This document shows positions 38,101-49,866 of a stretch of DNA of 64,000 nucleotides, piece by piece. Within the stretch, counting starts at the first letter, position 1. Every line of letters begins with the position of its first letter. The translations under genes were made by a program, and so were the position numbers. This DNA comes from Polytrichum commune (lineage: Eukaryota > Streptophyta > Polytrichopsida > Polytrichales > Polytrichaceae). The notes beneath the pieces were generated by a model. It worked only from the letters and a program-made list of their open reading frames with translations, was not told where the DNA came from and did not search any database. The stretch is from assembly GCA_950295325.1 (NCBI GenBank), contig OX485805.1, positions 3,846,501 through 3,910,500 on the forward strand, in the 5' to 3' direction.

Positions 38101-39471
38101 TTTTGTATATATAAGGGTGACTTTGGGTAGGCTGGGGGGGGGAGGCGTGACAGGGTGTACATTGTGTCTACTTGCTCTTGTGTTGATGTGGTGGCATTGT
38201 ATTTTGTATATATTTTTAAGGGTGTTTGGTAAGGTGTGTGTCGGGCAATTGTTGAGGCATGGGTTTTGGCACGGTGGTTCGCAAAAGAGAGTTCGAGCTA
38301 GGTCTAAGGCGGCTTGGGTTGTTTTAGTGGGCGGGTCATAATAGAGTTTGAATTCATCGTTTGTCATTAAGTGGATGCCATTGGGGTGTGTTATGTGTTT
38401 GATTTCGGTGATATTGTGGAGGAGGAGTTTATGGAGATATTTGAGGGAAATTGCGGGGAGGAGTGTTGGAATAGATTGTGCTTGGTGCATCCATTGTGTC
38501 TCTAGTGGTGTGGGAAGGAGGAGAAACTTTTCAAGTTTGCTCTTGAGGTGGATGTCACCTGTGGTTTTGAGTAGGAAAAATGTACGTGTGATCAGTGATC
38601 TAATGCAGTCCTGGCGGGATATTCGTGGTAGGTTGAGTGCCCCGCCATGCTTGGCAAGTATGTGTGTGGTTAAGCCATTGTATATTTTCCCAAGTCGTCC
38701 TGTATCGTTGAGGGCGTTAATAAGTTGCTCACCTATACAGGTGAGGTAGGCATTTTTTAGGGAGAAAGCTGCAGTGCCGAACATATCTTGTGGTAATTGG
38801 GTAACGGCATTGGACATACATTTCGGTAGTCCACATATAATTTTGTGTAGGGCAATTATTCTCTTATCCAGTTTCTTAATGGCGGGTAATGAATATGGAA
38901 CTGCATAGAAACTATAGGCAATGCCTGCGCGTATCACTGTGTCAACCATTTTTACTTTTTGTTTCATAGTTGTTGGGCAGGTGGCTAGTAATTTGCATTG
39001 TGTGATTAGTTTATTTGTGGTTATGTGTGTTTGGGTTTTCCATTGTAGTGATGGGACTAGGTTGATTCCTAGATAAACATACGGCTCGTGTTGGCTTAGG
39101 ATGGGTATAGGTTGATTTCTAAAATGTATGTTGGTGTTTTGTATGTGTGATTTGAAGGCTTGGGGGTTCAATTTCGTTTTGTTAGGACAACCCGTGATGG
39201 CACATTTCGGAATACCAAGGTCCATACCTGCCCATTCACAAAATTTGTCAATTTTATTTAGTTGATGTTGGAGGGATGGTAGATTATTGGAAATTGCGGC
39301 TAGGTCGTCTGCGTAAGCTGCAGAGCATATCGTTGTATTAGAGGTGTTAAATGTGTATCCATTGTTTCCGCACTGAAGCCAGCGAAGGAGTGGCTCAAGA
39401 AATATGATAAAGAGATATGGGCTCAGTGTGTCCCCTTGTATAGTGCCTCGTTGTATGGGTATCGGTTGGGT
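35148..39471 (-). mobile_element. 5'-truncated non-LTR retrotransposon with RT, PCIF1-like, RNase H, CCHC and RLE domains
   Basis: A 4.3-kb insertion lies between perfect 13-bp duplications. Reading 39471 to 35377 on the minus strand, the reverse transcriptase begins abruptly before QGDTLSPYLFIIFLEPLL and continues with YADDLAAISNNL and the thumb. The next frame (38162-36639) carries a region at about 37565-37037 with YFSSPVTC, FSRDKVFGSIG and ITILITTDPNW, resembling the PCIF1 cap-adenosine methyltransferase fold. Then come RNase H (YTDGS, GNEQADRLAK), a CCHC finger (CPIC..H....C, 36003-35947) and a PD-(D/E)XK-like endonuclease (KPDILCI, FIEFTYC, KITKYQPL; 35733-35488). This copy is dead. There is a frameshift at the C9 run (38134-38142), another near 36803-36822, and a TAA at 36647-36645 where RNase H needs Glu. 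The third RNase H acid is Lys (IFTKCLN). Elements with RNase H plus RLE, such as Dualen/RandI, are the nearest known class. Confidence 0.85.
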
Positions 39472-39484
39472 TTATGACCAAGGA
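39472..39484. repeat. target-site duplication of the LINE, right copy
   Basis: TTATGACCAAGGA, identical to 35135-35147. Joining the flanks gives the uninterrupted pre-insertion site. Confidence 0.9.
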
Positions 39485-41880
39485 TTGGTTGAAGGAGCTT
39501 TAATTCCTAGCTCCGTTGAGGATAAATAGCTCATGGATGGGTGGATAATGCCTCTTATCAAATCTTCTTTTTTGAGATACACATTCCATTGGTATCAGCA
39601 TGTTGCTCTTGAGGCTAGTGTTTTTTTTTGGGTGTATTTACTTATCCGTTGTGTAATGTCTAGCAAGAGATCAATGTAATTCATGTCTAAGGATTGGTGG
39701 TGACACGAGACGGGAAGGGAGAGTTGTAAGTCTTTTAGATTTTACTAAAGCAAGAATGGGATGTTGTATGAGGCGCAATGGTAGGAATTAACTGCCAATA
39801 AATATTAAGGTTTTATCTTAATTATCTCATGCAAATTTATTTTATTTTAAAAATCAATTATGACTTTGTAACCTCCGTCAAGGCAAATGGGATGCAAGAG
39901 CCAAATTGGAAGACAAGCTTACATGCGATGGTGTTAAGCGTGACCATGAAGCCCCAATGGTGCAAAAAATGTTGAGGCAAAGGTGATCACATGGTGGACA
40001 CGCTTTTGCTCTTTTAGGCTTGCACAAGAGCTTGTAAACGGGACGTTATTGGCTCTGTCCCGTATCACGGGATAGAGACATTGTGGGGATTGGCTTTGAG
40101 TGGTAATAGGTAGTGCATGTTAGAATCTAATGACTAAGGTTTGTCGAAGCTCATTGAAAGCTCAATAAAATTTTCAATTTAATATGAACAGAGCTAGTAA
40201 TTAAAATGAACAATTTAAAGATGTTAGTTTAGAACAAAGCCTCTTGTTGCAAAGCCACATTCCCTTGTTATTATTTTGTTTAGGGTTTAGGAATGGTGTG
40301 GAGCATGGATACAAACACAAATCCCGCCTTGCTTTAGTGGTTGACTCAAATTTATTCTTGATGAACTACATATTTGGGGAAGGAGTTTATGAACACAAGT
40401 GTTCATTTCTACGAGAGGAGGTGTGTAATGTGTCATACATTAATTGATACATCTACTACCTAATATATAACGGGGGACGTTAAGTACCCCCCCACGAACT
40501 TTTTTGGGGGGGGGGGAATATTCTACCAGGGGCAGCCGCTCGTCAATTTTTCTGCACCCGACCGAAAACTTCTGCCTGCCCGCCCGACTTTGAAAAAACT
40601 ATTGTACTTGCATTTTTGAAGGCTACTTGTCCACAAATCCCATATTGAGTGCACTTCATTTTCAAGGTCTCAAATCCAATATATATGTTCACTTCCATTG
40701 AGTAAATAAGCAATTGACTAGATTTCATTTTCAAAGTGAAACCGCCAATAAAGCATGTAATTAACTTGGAAGTCAAAAATATTACAAAATCCTCATTAGT
40801 ACTGAGGTTATAATTTTTGTCACTTACAATTGAAAGGGACTTTGTCATTCTAAAATGAAACTAAAATTAATGATTTATTTTTTATTTTTGAATAGTTTAA
40901 TTTAAGAAGATACCCGCCAACATGGCATCCAATATTGGTCTTGTAGGAGGTGAAGGGTAAATTTTTTTAAGTGTATCTACTCTCCGTAAATATATAATGT
41001 ACATGTTATGTTTTTCTCATACACCTATATATATCAATGGGTGTAACGACTTTGAAATAAAAAAAAACTTAGAATTTGATACCCGGCGGGTCATGGTATA
41101 AAACACATTCATAAATTCTTCAAATTTAAATACGTGATACCATGGAATTACGCAATGGCATATGTGCAAATATCAATTGTGCATCGATATCAATAGTGCA
41201 TCGATATCAATATTGAAGGATACGATATCCGTCAGGAAATGCCGTATACCCGGATACATACCCGGTCGATGCCCGGCTTCACAGGGATACCCGTACAACA
41301 TGGTGGTTAAGGGTGTTAGACTCTCTCCACCACCGAAGTGCGTGTGCCTCACTCAATCTGACACGTGTCGTACTGCTAGCCACCAAATGGCACTAACCTG
41401 TTGGGCAGACCTTGCTAAATTCAACGTGGCGATGCACGCCGACATGGCAAGCTCTGGTGCTTCGAGTTCACCGCTTTCAGGCCTTCCCCACATTTGTCAC
41501 TCTCGCTCTATGTTCAATATTGTGCTGCACAAAAAACTGTGTTGGAAGGGTGTGCATTCACCAGGCACCGGTAGGAAATATTCTCACTTGAAGCGGTTTG
41601 TCTCAATTTTGTGGCTGTAGGTTTTGTCACCGTAAACGGCAGTGGAAGGATTTGCACCGTTCTGTGCTTTGAGTGGCATGTGGAATTCTGATGCACTTGT
41701 CATATGGTGCTTGTGATCTCGTTTATGGAAGATCTTGTAATTCAGAGACTTTGCAATGCTTTAGGGGTCTTATTATCAAATTTTCAATCTTTAATTTTGC
41801 GAAGGCTATGCATAAATTAGTGGTGACAAATTGCGCATTGAAATGAGTGGTATCTTCAAGCAATTCTGGAGGGTTGATCC
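39485..41880. other. gene-poor interval with small repeats
   Basis: No gene seen. Notable are a C8 run facing a G12 run across 14 bases (40487-40516), which could fold back, a two-copy GTGCATCGATATCAATA repeat (41179-41213) and several ACCCGG motifs between 41080 and 41290. Confidence 0.5.
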
Positions 41881-41882
41881 TC

Positions 41883-42443
41883 GGGATTGTCTGTTTGTGA
41901 CCCTGAGTTCGTGTTCCTGGCGTCGCCATCACTCTTGTTTGAGGGATCTATGTGGCAGAGTTTGGTGCAATCTTTAAGGTTTTTCTGTCTGAAGAGCTAT
42001 GTGTTGCTGGAGGAATGTGAATATCGATGCATAATAAGCACTTTGTTTTTCAATGCAGAAAGAGGATACAGATTGAGAAGATTTCTCCTTCGTCGTTTGG
42101 AGTTGTGACACTGAGTGCATCTGTCTGGTAGACTGTACTCAAATCTGGAACCCTCGGTTCATACTCTATGTGTTCTTCCACTAGAGATGCTTGGGTTTGT
42201 CTATTTGAGACCCTAAGGTCATTTTTTGGGATTTATGTCTTCGCTCTTGGGGGAGTCAATGTGCGAGGGTTTGATGCCGGGGCTTGCAATCTTGGGATTT
42301 ATTTTTAGTCTGATGGGCTATGTGTTTCTGGAGGAATGTGAATATGGATTCATAAGTAATTAGCCCTTTGTATTGTCAATGCAGGAAAGGGGAGACAGGT
42401 TGAGAAGACTTCTTCGTTGCTCTTTGGAATTGGACACTAAGAG
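41883..42443 (+). repeat. tandem duplication of about 240 bp upstream of the LEA-2 gene
   Basis: Unit 1 (41883-42117) and unit 2 (42193-42443) share the same order. Each has GGNTTGTCTNTTTGNGACCCT, CTATGTG(T)TTCTGGAGGAATGTGA, a pyrimidine-rich TCAATGCAG that looks like a splice acceptor, then TTGAGAAGA.TTCT. The block ends about 95 bases before the start codon, so the gene may have alternative 5' UTR exons or a duplicated promoter/leader. Confidence 0.7.
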
Positions 42444-42535
42444 AGTGGATCTCTGTGAGGGTTTTGAAAACCTAATTTTGAACAAAGACTTCAATTTGCA
42501 TTCGTTCATAAGGGAACTGCTCTTCATTTAATCTT

Positions 42536-43524
42536 ATGACGACGTACAATCGAGACCCTGAAGACGGATACCATGACCTTGGAGAAGACACCTATTACGG
42601 CCTGCCACCATACCCTCGCACGAGAAGGCAAACATGTTGTCCATTTTCATGGCCGATAGTAACAGTAACGTCAATTTTGATCATTCTTGTAGGTTTAATT
42701 GCCACTGCCACTTTCGTGTTTTGGCCTACCCAAGCCGATGTGAAGATCACCAATTGGAAGCTCAACGGGATTAGCATCGACACCAAGGAGTCGGAATCTA
42801 TTCTCCCTGCTTACCAGTTGAATGTGAGCCTGGATTTGTTAGTGGAGATTGTGAACCCAAACTACGCGGGACTCAAATACGATACCTTGACATTGCGGAT
42901 AGATTATAGAGGAGATGAAATTGGGGAGGTGCAATCCGAAGGTGCGATGATTAAGGCTCGTAGTGCAGCGAATCACACTGCAACATTTAATTTGGAAGGA
43001 GATGACATCCTCGACAATGCGAAGGACTTGGTTGTTGACATTTCCAAGAGGAAAGTGCCACTGACGACGTACACGACCATTGATGGAGCTTTGCAGCTTT
43101 GGTTCATCAAACCGCTGATTCAGGTGGGCACCTTGCAATCTTTTGTGAAAGGATTTGTTATTTTCCGAGTATAAGGATTACAATGGGTTGGTGCATTTTT
43201 GATAAATAATCTGTTTGTCAGAAGCCAATATCATTCAAGAGTTGCAAGTTCCATCAGTAACATAACTATAAGGTCAATGTATGTTTCCCAGCTTTGAATG
43301 TGGCACCCATGTGATCTGTTGTTTTCAAAAAACAGTACATGTAGGTGCTCTTTTATTGGTGTTGTATTGTCCCAAAAATTGAACTTTTGCTTTGCCTGGA
43401 GACTGAATTCTGGGTTTCTTTTTTAACTCGGTTTGTTGGATATTTTCTGCAGGTGACATTGGCTTGTGAGCTTGTGGTGGATCCAAAGGACAAGGTTGTG
43501 CTAGAACAAAAGTGTGGAATCTAA
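42536..43524 (+). CDS. LEA-2 domain, NHL (NDR1/HIN1-like) membrane protein, 2 exons, 219 aa
   Basis: Exon 1 is 42536-43123 (196 codons, phase 0, donor CAG/GTGGGC). Exon 2 is 43453-43524, after TTTTCTGCAG, and adds VTLACELVVDPKDKVVLEQK and a short end. Without splicing the frame would run on for only 16 unrelated residues, whereas the spliced tail matches the way these proteins end. The protein has a short Tyr/Pro-rich cytosolic N-terminus with paired cysteines after RRQ, one membrane segment (about residues 39-62) and a LEA-2 domain containing VEIVNPNYAGLKYD, the NPN motif of NHL proteins. Members sit in the plasma membrane and are often tied to stress or pathogen responses. The exact role here is unknown. 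The gene appears intact. Confidence 0.88.
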
Positions 43525-43596
43525 GCAAAGTGTGACATCTACATTTAGTAAGGATGGAATGACCTATCCCACAAACATTGTACATACAAATACTAT

Positions 43597-43619
43597 CCCC
43601 CCCCCCCCCCCCCCCCCCC
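43597..43619. repeat. poly-C tract, 23 bases
   Basis: A run of C just downstream of the LEA-2 stop codon, probably in its 3' UTR. The length may be unreliable in sequencing. Confidence 0.9.
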
Positions 43620-43779
43620 TCTATTCAGTCTGTTTTTTAAGGGTGGTGAAGGAGCTTTCCAGGGTTTTGCCAGGCGATGTTCTTGTGGAGACTCTATGTA
43701 TAAAAGGTTCATGGAAAATCAAATCACACTTCGAATTCCATGTACCTAGTCACCTACTACCTGTGACTTAAGTTATGAC

Positions 43780-44540
43780 TTATTCGCAACAGGTGACTAT
43801 GTTATGTCATGTGTTTGTGAATTCCATGTGAAAGGTGGTCTTGATGTATTTGTTTAGTAAGTGGTCTGTTTCTTGCTGCCATCATTGACTGTTAAAATGA
43901 TGCCTCTGTGTGAGTTTTTAAAGGATGTACTTTGGCAATTATGAAGCTCAGTCCGCAGCTTCACCCTCTAACTTGTCAGCCTCTAACTTGTCAGCTGCTA
44001 ACATGTATGTTTTCATATGTTATAGATCTGTTCTTCTGGTATGACATTTAGTGACCAAAAGGGAAGCATTGAAGCGATATTTTGTCAAAACTGAACTTTA
44101 AAAACAATTCTGCCTCCAACATCTTTATAGTTGTAATTGAGGAGACTGACTTTGTGGTTGCTGAATGATTTCCATCGTATCGGATTCTTACACTGCACGG
44201 CAAGTCTTTGTTTGGGAGTTCCTACAAATCAGGATACGTAGCACACTGTGCCCTTTCATCTGTTCATTGATATAAAAAAAAATAGACATGCTGCGCTTGA
44301 ATGTTGTATCATCCAAAATTTGGCTCTTTCGCATGTAAGATGTGCATACTAAGCTAAACCTCACCTTTTATTCAGGTCTGCACCATACGAGTGGACCCTC
44401 TATCAAAATCTGATGCTCAGAATTAAGGTTAATCAACCCACATACTAAACTCCCTACTCTTGCGTTGTGTTGAATCGGCTACTGTAGGAGCGACAGTCTC
44501 CTGTACATAATTGCCATCATCATACAGATTTCCCAATGTT
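43780..44540. other. intergenic space between convergent LEA-2 and P450 genes
   Basis: The two genes point towards each other. The space shows a small CTCTAACTTGTCAGC duplication near 43965-43995 but no gene. Confidence 0.5.
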
Positions 44541-44571
44541 GTTCTAGGAGGGAGGATCATTACTATTCAAG

Positions 44572-47500
44572 TCAGTATAAATCTGCCCTCAAGCGGGGTT
44601 TGGCAATCACTGAGAGCGGGTTCTTCCTTGGCATTGTAATTCCAAAGATCTCGCTCATGTCCAAAGTATCTGGATCCTGACCTCCGGGCAAGGAGAATTC
44701 AAAAGCTTGTGCGAGACGAGCCAGCCCAATTTGCACAAAAAGAGTTCCCAATGGCATCCCAGGGCACTGACGCCGGCCTGCTCCGAATGGAATGAGCTGG
44801 AAGTAGTTGCCCTTCATGTCGATTTCTGGATTCTCAATAAACCGTTCGGGGTCGAACTGTAAAGGGTTAGGCCAGTACTTGGGGTCCCTGTGGATCGCAT
44901 ACAGGTTCACCATCACCTGTGAGTGGACGGGAATGTCGTATCCCCATACGGTGGTAGGCTCAATGCATTCATGGGGCAGGTTCAGAGGTGCAGGTGGGTA
45001 GAGACGGAACACCTCCTTCACCACAGCGTTCAGGTAAGGTAAGTTGTTTAGATCGGTCTCGTCCACTCGTCGGTCCTTGCCCACTACTGTGTCGAGCTCG
45101 GCGTGGAGTTTCTTCATGCAGTCCGGGTGGCGGACGAGCTCGGCGATGGCCCACTCCACCGTGTTGGAGGAGGTGTCTGTGCCGGCCAGAAGCATGTCCT
45201 GCGCAACATCACATGGCCAAACCATAGTTGTTGGAAGAAATTATTTCTCAGAGAATGAAGCAGTGTGTAATGCGAGAGCATGATTCGGTAGTAATCATCG
45301 TCAAGACCCTAGTGACCACTTGTATGCACTGTTGTTAATTCGCAGACCAAGTTTCGGTCGACATTCGGCTGGAGTATTTCTGCAGTAGCCTGTTTGACAT
45401 ACTTGGTTCACATTTTGGAGATTCTGCTGTACTCTCAGGTTAAGGCCAATTCCGACAACATGGCTACTTCTCAGAACAACAAACTGCAGAAATTCATCAG
45501 GAATCTGCTTCACTCGACAGGAAATCCTCCAGAATTGACATGGAAATCAGGTATTAGAGCAGAGTTCACTGTGCTAATCCCAATCATCTATATAAGATTG
45601 ATCGCTTTAAATGCAGATGATATCCTTCTTTTCTTTTTCCTCGACGCATTAGAAATTCAATCTCATACTCATGGGGTGAAATTAAAATGTTACAGGGAGC
45701 GATGGATATGTCATACCTGGATTGTTCCTTTAATGGCATCGTCATCAAGGTTGCCCTTGCCGTCCTCAGATGGCTGGCGCAGCAGCACATCCACAAAGTC
45801 CTCACGCTTCTCCTCTCCGGATTTGGTGTCCGACCCTGCTTTCTTCACCTCCAGAAACTCTTGGAGGAACTGGTCGATCTCTCCCTTCACCTTCTTCATG
45901 TAGTTGACGTAGCCGGAAGCGTAGGTGATCCACTTGAGCCAGGGGATGAAGTCACCCACAATCACTGTGGACGACACCTTGAAGAGGGTGAAGATTAGCG
46001 ACTTGAAGCGGTGAGCCTCCATTTGCCCTGCGACATCAGTTCCAAAGAACCTGCAAAAAAAACATGAAAGTCAAATCAGAACAAGATGAAAAGCACCTAC
46101 GTTAAGCACAATATTCAAAGAGAAGAGATGACTGTGAGGTTGTCACCGAAGTATTAAATTATGTTGTTGCTAACTTAATCGTCCCACATGGTTGGTTTAC
46201 AATATTCAGTTCACCCGGTGGACATTCCCGCTGTCATTGGGTGGCCCATAGGTAGTAGGCTGCACCGAAAATCAAGTGCTATGAAGACGAAATCTCTTTT
46301 ACTATCAGAATTCCGGTCTTCTTCGCAACGGGCTTAACTTAACACACTTCGAGTTCTCATCTGTTCAGGTTAAGGCCTTGGCTTTAAGCCTCACCTTCAC
46401 AATTTCAATATCTGCAATGTACTATCATAAAATCACTTATCATGTTCCTCTTCTTTAACCCAGGTAAATCCTTCTCCCTCACTCCCATTCACTTCAAATT
46501 CAAGCCGAAGAAATTACATCAAGATTCGGCATCCTGCACTTCTATTCTGCACATCCTACATTTAGTATAAAGCTCTCAAGTCTTTCTTCCAATTCAACCA
46601 TCAAGTTGATATTAGCCTCCATCTCACGGAGGCTACTGCACTCCACTTAAGGGAATTAGCCTGTTTGACACCATCTTGATGTACTTTCAGTCCCATAAGT
46701 CTTTTGACTTCCCGGATTATAAAATCAATTTCATCCCAGAATCTTCCAATCCGATCTGAGATTCAAGGACAAGATTTTGCATCCAACACTTTTATTCAAT
46801 AAGCAGAATGCACCCAACTAGAAGACTACAGAATATAATTAACTTAGTAACTCATGTTGTAATAAATGATGGAAATGCACCTACCGGGGGGTGAAACAAC
46901 AAGGGGAAAAGAAAACAGAAGAAGTTTGAGAATGTGACCTTCGGTTGAGCAACATGCGGGTGATGTTGTTGGTGGCGAGATGGCCGAGCTTCACCGTAAG
47001 CTTGACAGCCTTACCATCCAGGGAGTCCTCGTAGATACTCTTGACCATCTGGTTGAACTCCTCAGTCCGGGGAGGGCGGAAGGAATCGAGACGCTTCTGG
47101 GTGAAAAGCTCCAGAGTGCAGATCTTGCGCATATGTCTCCAATGAGGAGCGTAGGGAGCCCATACGATGTTTCTGTAGTTGTTGGTGAAGATCTTCCCGG
47201 AGATGGAAGTGGGCCTGCCTGCGAACACCTTGTCCTGGACCTTGATGAACTCCTGGGCGGCGTCAGGGGATGACACCACCACCATCCCATTCACGCCCAG
47301 CTTCAGGTACATGATGGGACCGTGGATCTTGGACATGTGCCATAAACTCTGGTGCACGTTCTCGCCCATCTGGTGCATGTTGCCTATGATAGGTAGCCGG
47401 CGAGGGCCCGGTGGCAGCTTCATGTGTCGGGTGCTACTCAGCAAACTTCGCAACAACGAGATTGTTATGAGCGTCACTGCCACCGCCACTAGAATTCGGC

Positions 47501-47588
47501 TTGTTGTCCACCACGCTGGGTCCCTTAGCTGCGACAAGAACGAGCTCGCGAGGTCTGAGGCATTGCCCCACTTGGAAGCTATCTCCAT
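44572..47588 (-). CDS. cytochrome P450, CYP71 clan (A-type), 3 exons, 536 aa
   Basis: Exons are 47588-46939, 46050-45717 and 45198-44572, totalling 1611 nt, with GT..AG introns of 888 and 518 bases and matching phases. The N-terminus has a membrane anchor (about residues 20-45, ILVAVAVTLITISLL) and the proline hinge LPPGPRRLPIIGN. Further motifs are WRHMRK (helix C), AGTDTSSNT (helix I oxygen-binding), EVFR (helix K), PERF and FGAGRRQCPG with the haem cysteine. It would be an ER-bound monooxygenase using NADPH-P450 reductase; the substrate is unknown. The general look (DAPY/WAPY-type region, A-type haem loop) is that of phenylpropanoid- or terpenoid-type CYP71-clan enzymes, but I cannot assign a family. 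The start at 47588 gives a standard anchor length; an upstream in-frame ATG at 47666 is possible. All key residues are present. Confidence 0.93.
46590..46735 (+). mobile_element. LINE tail fragment (family L1-tail), copy 3, inside P450 intron 1
   Basis: The sequence from about TCAAGTTGATATTAGCCTCC to AAAATCAATTTCAT matches the last 120 bases of the remnant ending at 24654 (QVDISLYLTEGTALL). It is antisense to the P450 and away from the splice sites. Confidence 0.65.
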
Positions 47589-47699
47589 GGCTGGGAGTTC
47601 GGATTGAACCACCTGGAATCCTATACCTGAATCTGCAAACGTCCACCAGTGCAAAGCTTTAGCCACTGAGTTATGTATCCAAATTACTGCTCACTGGAA

Positions 47700-48420
47700 T
47701 GAATGTGCAAATTTTCCACCTCGCCGGCCTACAAGCACCGAGAATTCTTCATCGAGCTAGACGTTTAAACCACCACTACTGCCCGCAACTATCCAATTTC
47801 CTATCGTCGCGAGCTATCCAAGCCACCGTGACCGGAGTCTGGAAATCCTCAAACCTCGGCCAGAACTACTCGAATCCTACACTGATCTGTGCAATGCTAA
47901 AAAAATTAGCCACGCCCACAAATACCCAAAATGCTACACGCATGAGGTACATATATGCAAACCACCACCTGACCTGAGTGTGCAAAATTTGAGTCACGCC
48001 CACAACCACCCAAAATTCCTACACTGAGCTAACTAATGCTGTAAAACTTGAGCCCACGCCCACAACCACCCAGAATCCTATCTGAGCTACTGTACATCCG
48101 AACCACTATCTGAGTCTGCAAAATCTTGGAGTCGCGCACAAGTCCAGAATCCTACACTGACCTATCCAATGCCAAATTATACCAGCCTCCTCCACAACTA
48201 CTCAAAATGCTCCACTCATATCCATACCCATCACCACCTGAGTCTGCATTAGTTTTTCTCCCTCACAACCACAGCACCCAAAATCCTATACTTTGTGTTA
48301 TAATACATTTAAACCCCTACCTGAGTCTGAAAAAATTGAGCCACGCCCACAATCCTACACTGAGCAGAATATATCTACACCACCAACCTGAGTCTGCAAA
48401 ATAACTTGAACCTCGCCCTT
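47700..48420. repeat. degenerate minisatellite upstream of the P450 gene
   Basis: A motif like CCACCTGAGTCTGCAAAA, then TTGAGCCACGCCCACAACCA and CCCAAAATCCTACACTGAGC, recurs about eight to ten times. Spacing is irregular, roughly 60 to 85 bases (CACGCCCAC at 47911, 47995, 48055 and 48342 among others). It begins about 110 bases upstream of the P450 start codon, so it overlaps the likely leader and promoter. No coding frame runs through it. Confidence 0.75.
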
Positions 48421-49866
48421 CACACCAAATGCCAGCTCTCGCGCTCTCGCTCTCTCTCTCTGTCGCTCTCTCTCCCGAAATCCTGGCTGCAGATCACAGT
48501 CTCAGCAGAAGATTTTGGTGCTGGGATTGATCGATCTGCGGCCTCCGCTGACACCCAACAGCAACCTGGATATGCCCTCTATATGCTGGCCGCCTGTACT
48601 ACTCCGCCTATCGCTGACATGGATTTGCGGGAACTGGCCATAAAAATGCATGTGGCATGAGGTTCCACAACCAGGAATTCAACGCCATGTTGAAGTTAGA
48701 CCTGATGTTGGAGTGAATCAGGAGAGAGTGAGCTCGCGGCTAGCTGACGCGCATGCGGTCACCGATTCTGGTAGTCGCGTCGCCGCCATCGCTGCAGCAG
48801 GCAAGTCGGGCAAACGGAGACCGGCGACCACCCGGGTCTTGGTCTTCAGTGCCCTTTCTTGCATGTTTATTATTCCTATTATTATTATTATTATTATTAT
48901 ACTATATTCGTTTAAAGGGGGGCAGTCTTCGTACCCGTGCCTTTGACCCTTGTCTCTTGTTTTTGACATTCAATGGGGCCGCATGGTCCAACCTCTCACA
49001 TTCTTAAGGTGAAGGGTGCTATTGAACCAACGTTACGGTTATCATAAACAATTATGGGTATCATTCTTTTGTTAATTCATGCTAGGTATGGAGTACAATA
49101 TTGTCATCACATTACACAACTCCTTGGTTACGTTATGTGGGACCCTGTATCCCATGACCTTGGTTTCATTTATTTCTTAATTCCTGGATTCCCCGTTTAT
49201 GGGGGAGCAGTCAGGTTGCCTGCTGTCAACTTTTTGCAAAGCAACTTGTAATTTATCAGAGTTTTTTTAATCGCAATGGCTTTCTTTAGAAAGAATCCAT
49301 CATGTAGTTGCTTAATAATGTTATGATAGGTGTAGAAGGGTAGGCATTGAGTTAGGGTATGTAGGTGTTATTTAGCTACTTTTCTTAATCGGATCCCTAA
49401 ATTAGATTGGGGTTTAGGGTTTAGGATCAAAGAACAAACACCATAAGACACATGTTTAAAAGAGGTTGGACTAGTACATCTTCAAATTTGATTGATTGCG
49501 CCACACTTAATGGTGAGCACAATTTGGAAGGATAGGCATGTATTCATGTAAGAAATCAACACATGCAACACTTCCAATAACCATAACTAAATCATGGGAC
49601 GTCCAATCAATTATTGGATTTTGTTAATGCTTCATCGTACATTTGCTAACGCCATACACGTTTTGTTGTGTAATTAGTAGAAGTTACTAGAGAACATGAA
49701 AAACGAATTGACTAACACCCACCTACCTTATGGCATGTCATGATGCACCATGCATGTTGTGGCACGTACAATGTGCAAGGCTTGTCCAAAAAGACAATCA
49801 AGATGGTTCATGCCAAGAGAATGGCCATTGCATCATGCAATGGGCGCCCTCCTATACATTAAGCAT
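48421..49866. other. gene-poor interval
   Basis: It begins with a CT-rich stretch near 48440-48475. GC-rich unrecognised sequence follows to 48840, then an (ATT)n microsatellite (48878-48900) and AT-rich DNA with a telomere-like GGGTTTAGGGTTTAGG at about 49418. No gene is recognised. Confidence 0.5.

Noticed and set aside
41162-41620. 152-codon plus-strand frame
   Set aside because: It begins in a short tandem repeat, contains no recognisable domain and has no splice context. It is kept only as unassigned sequence.
46980-47607. Plus-strand frames of 97 and 142 codons
   Set aside because: Antisense shadows of P450 exon 1.
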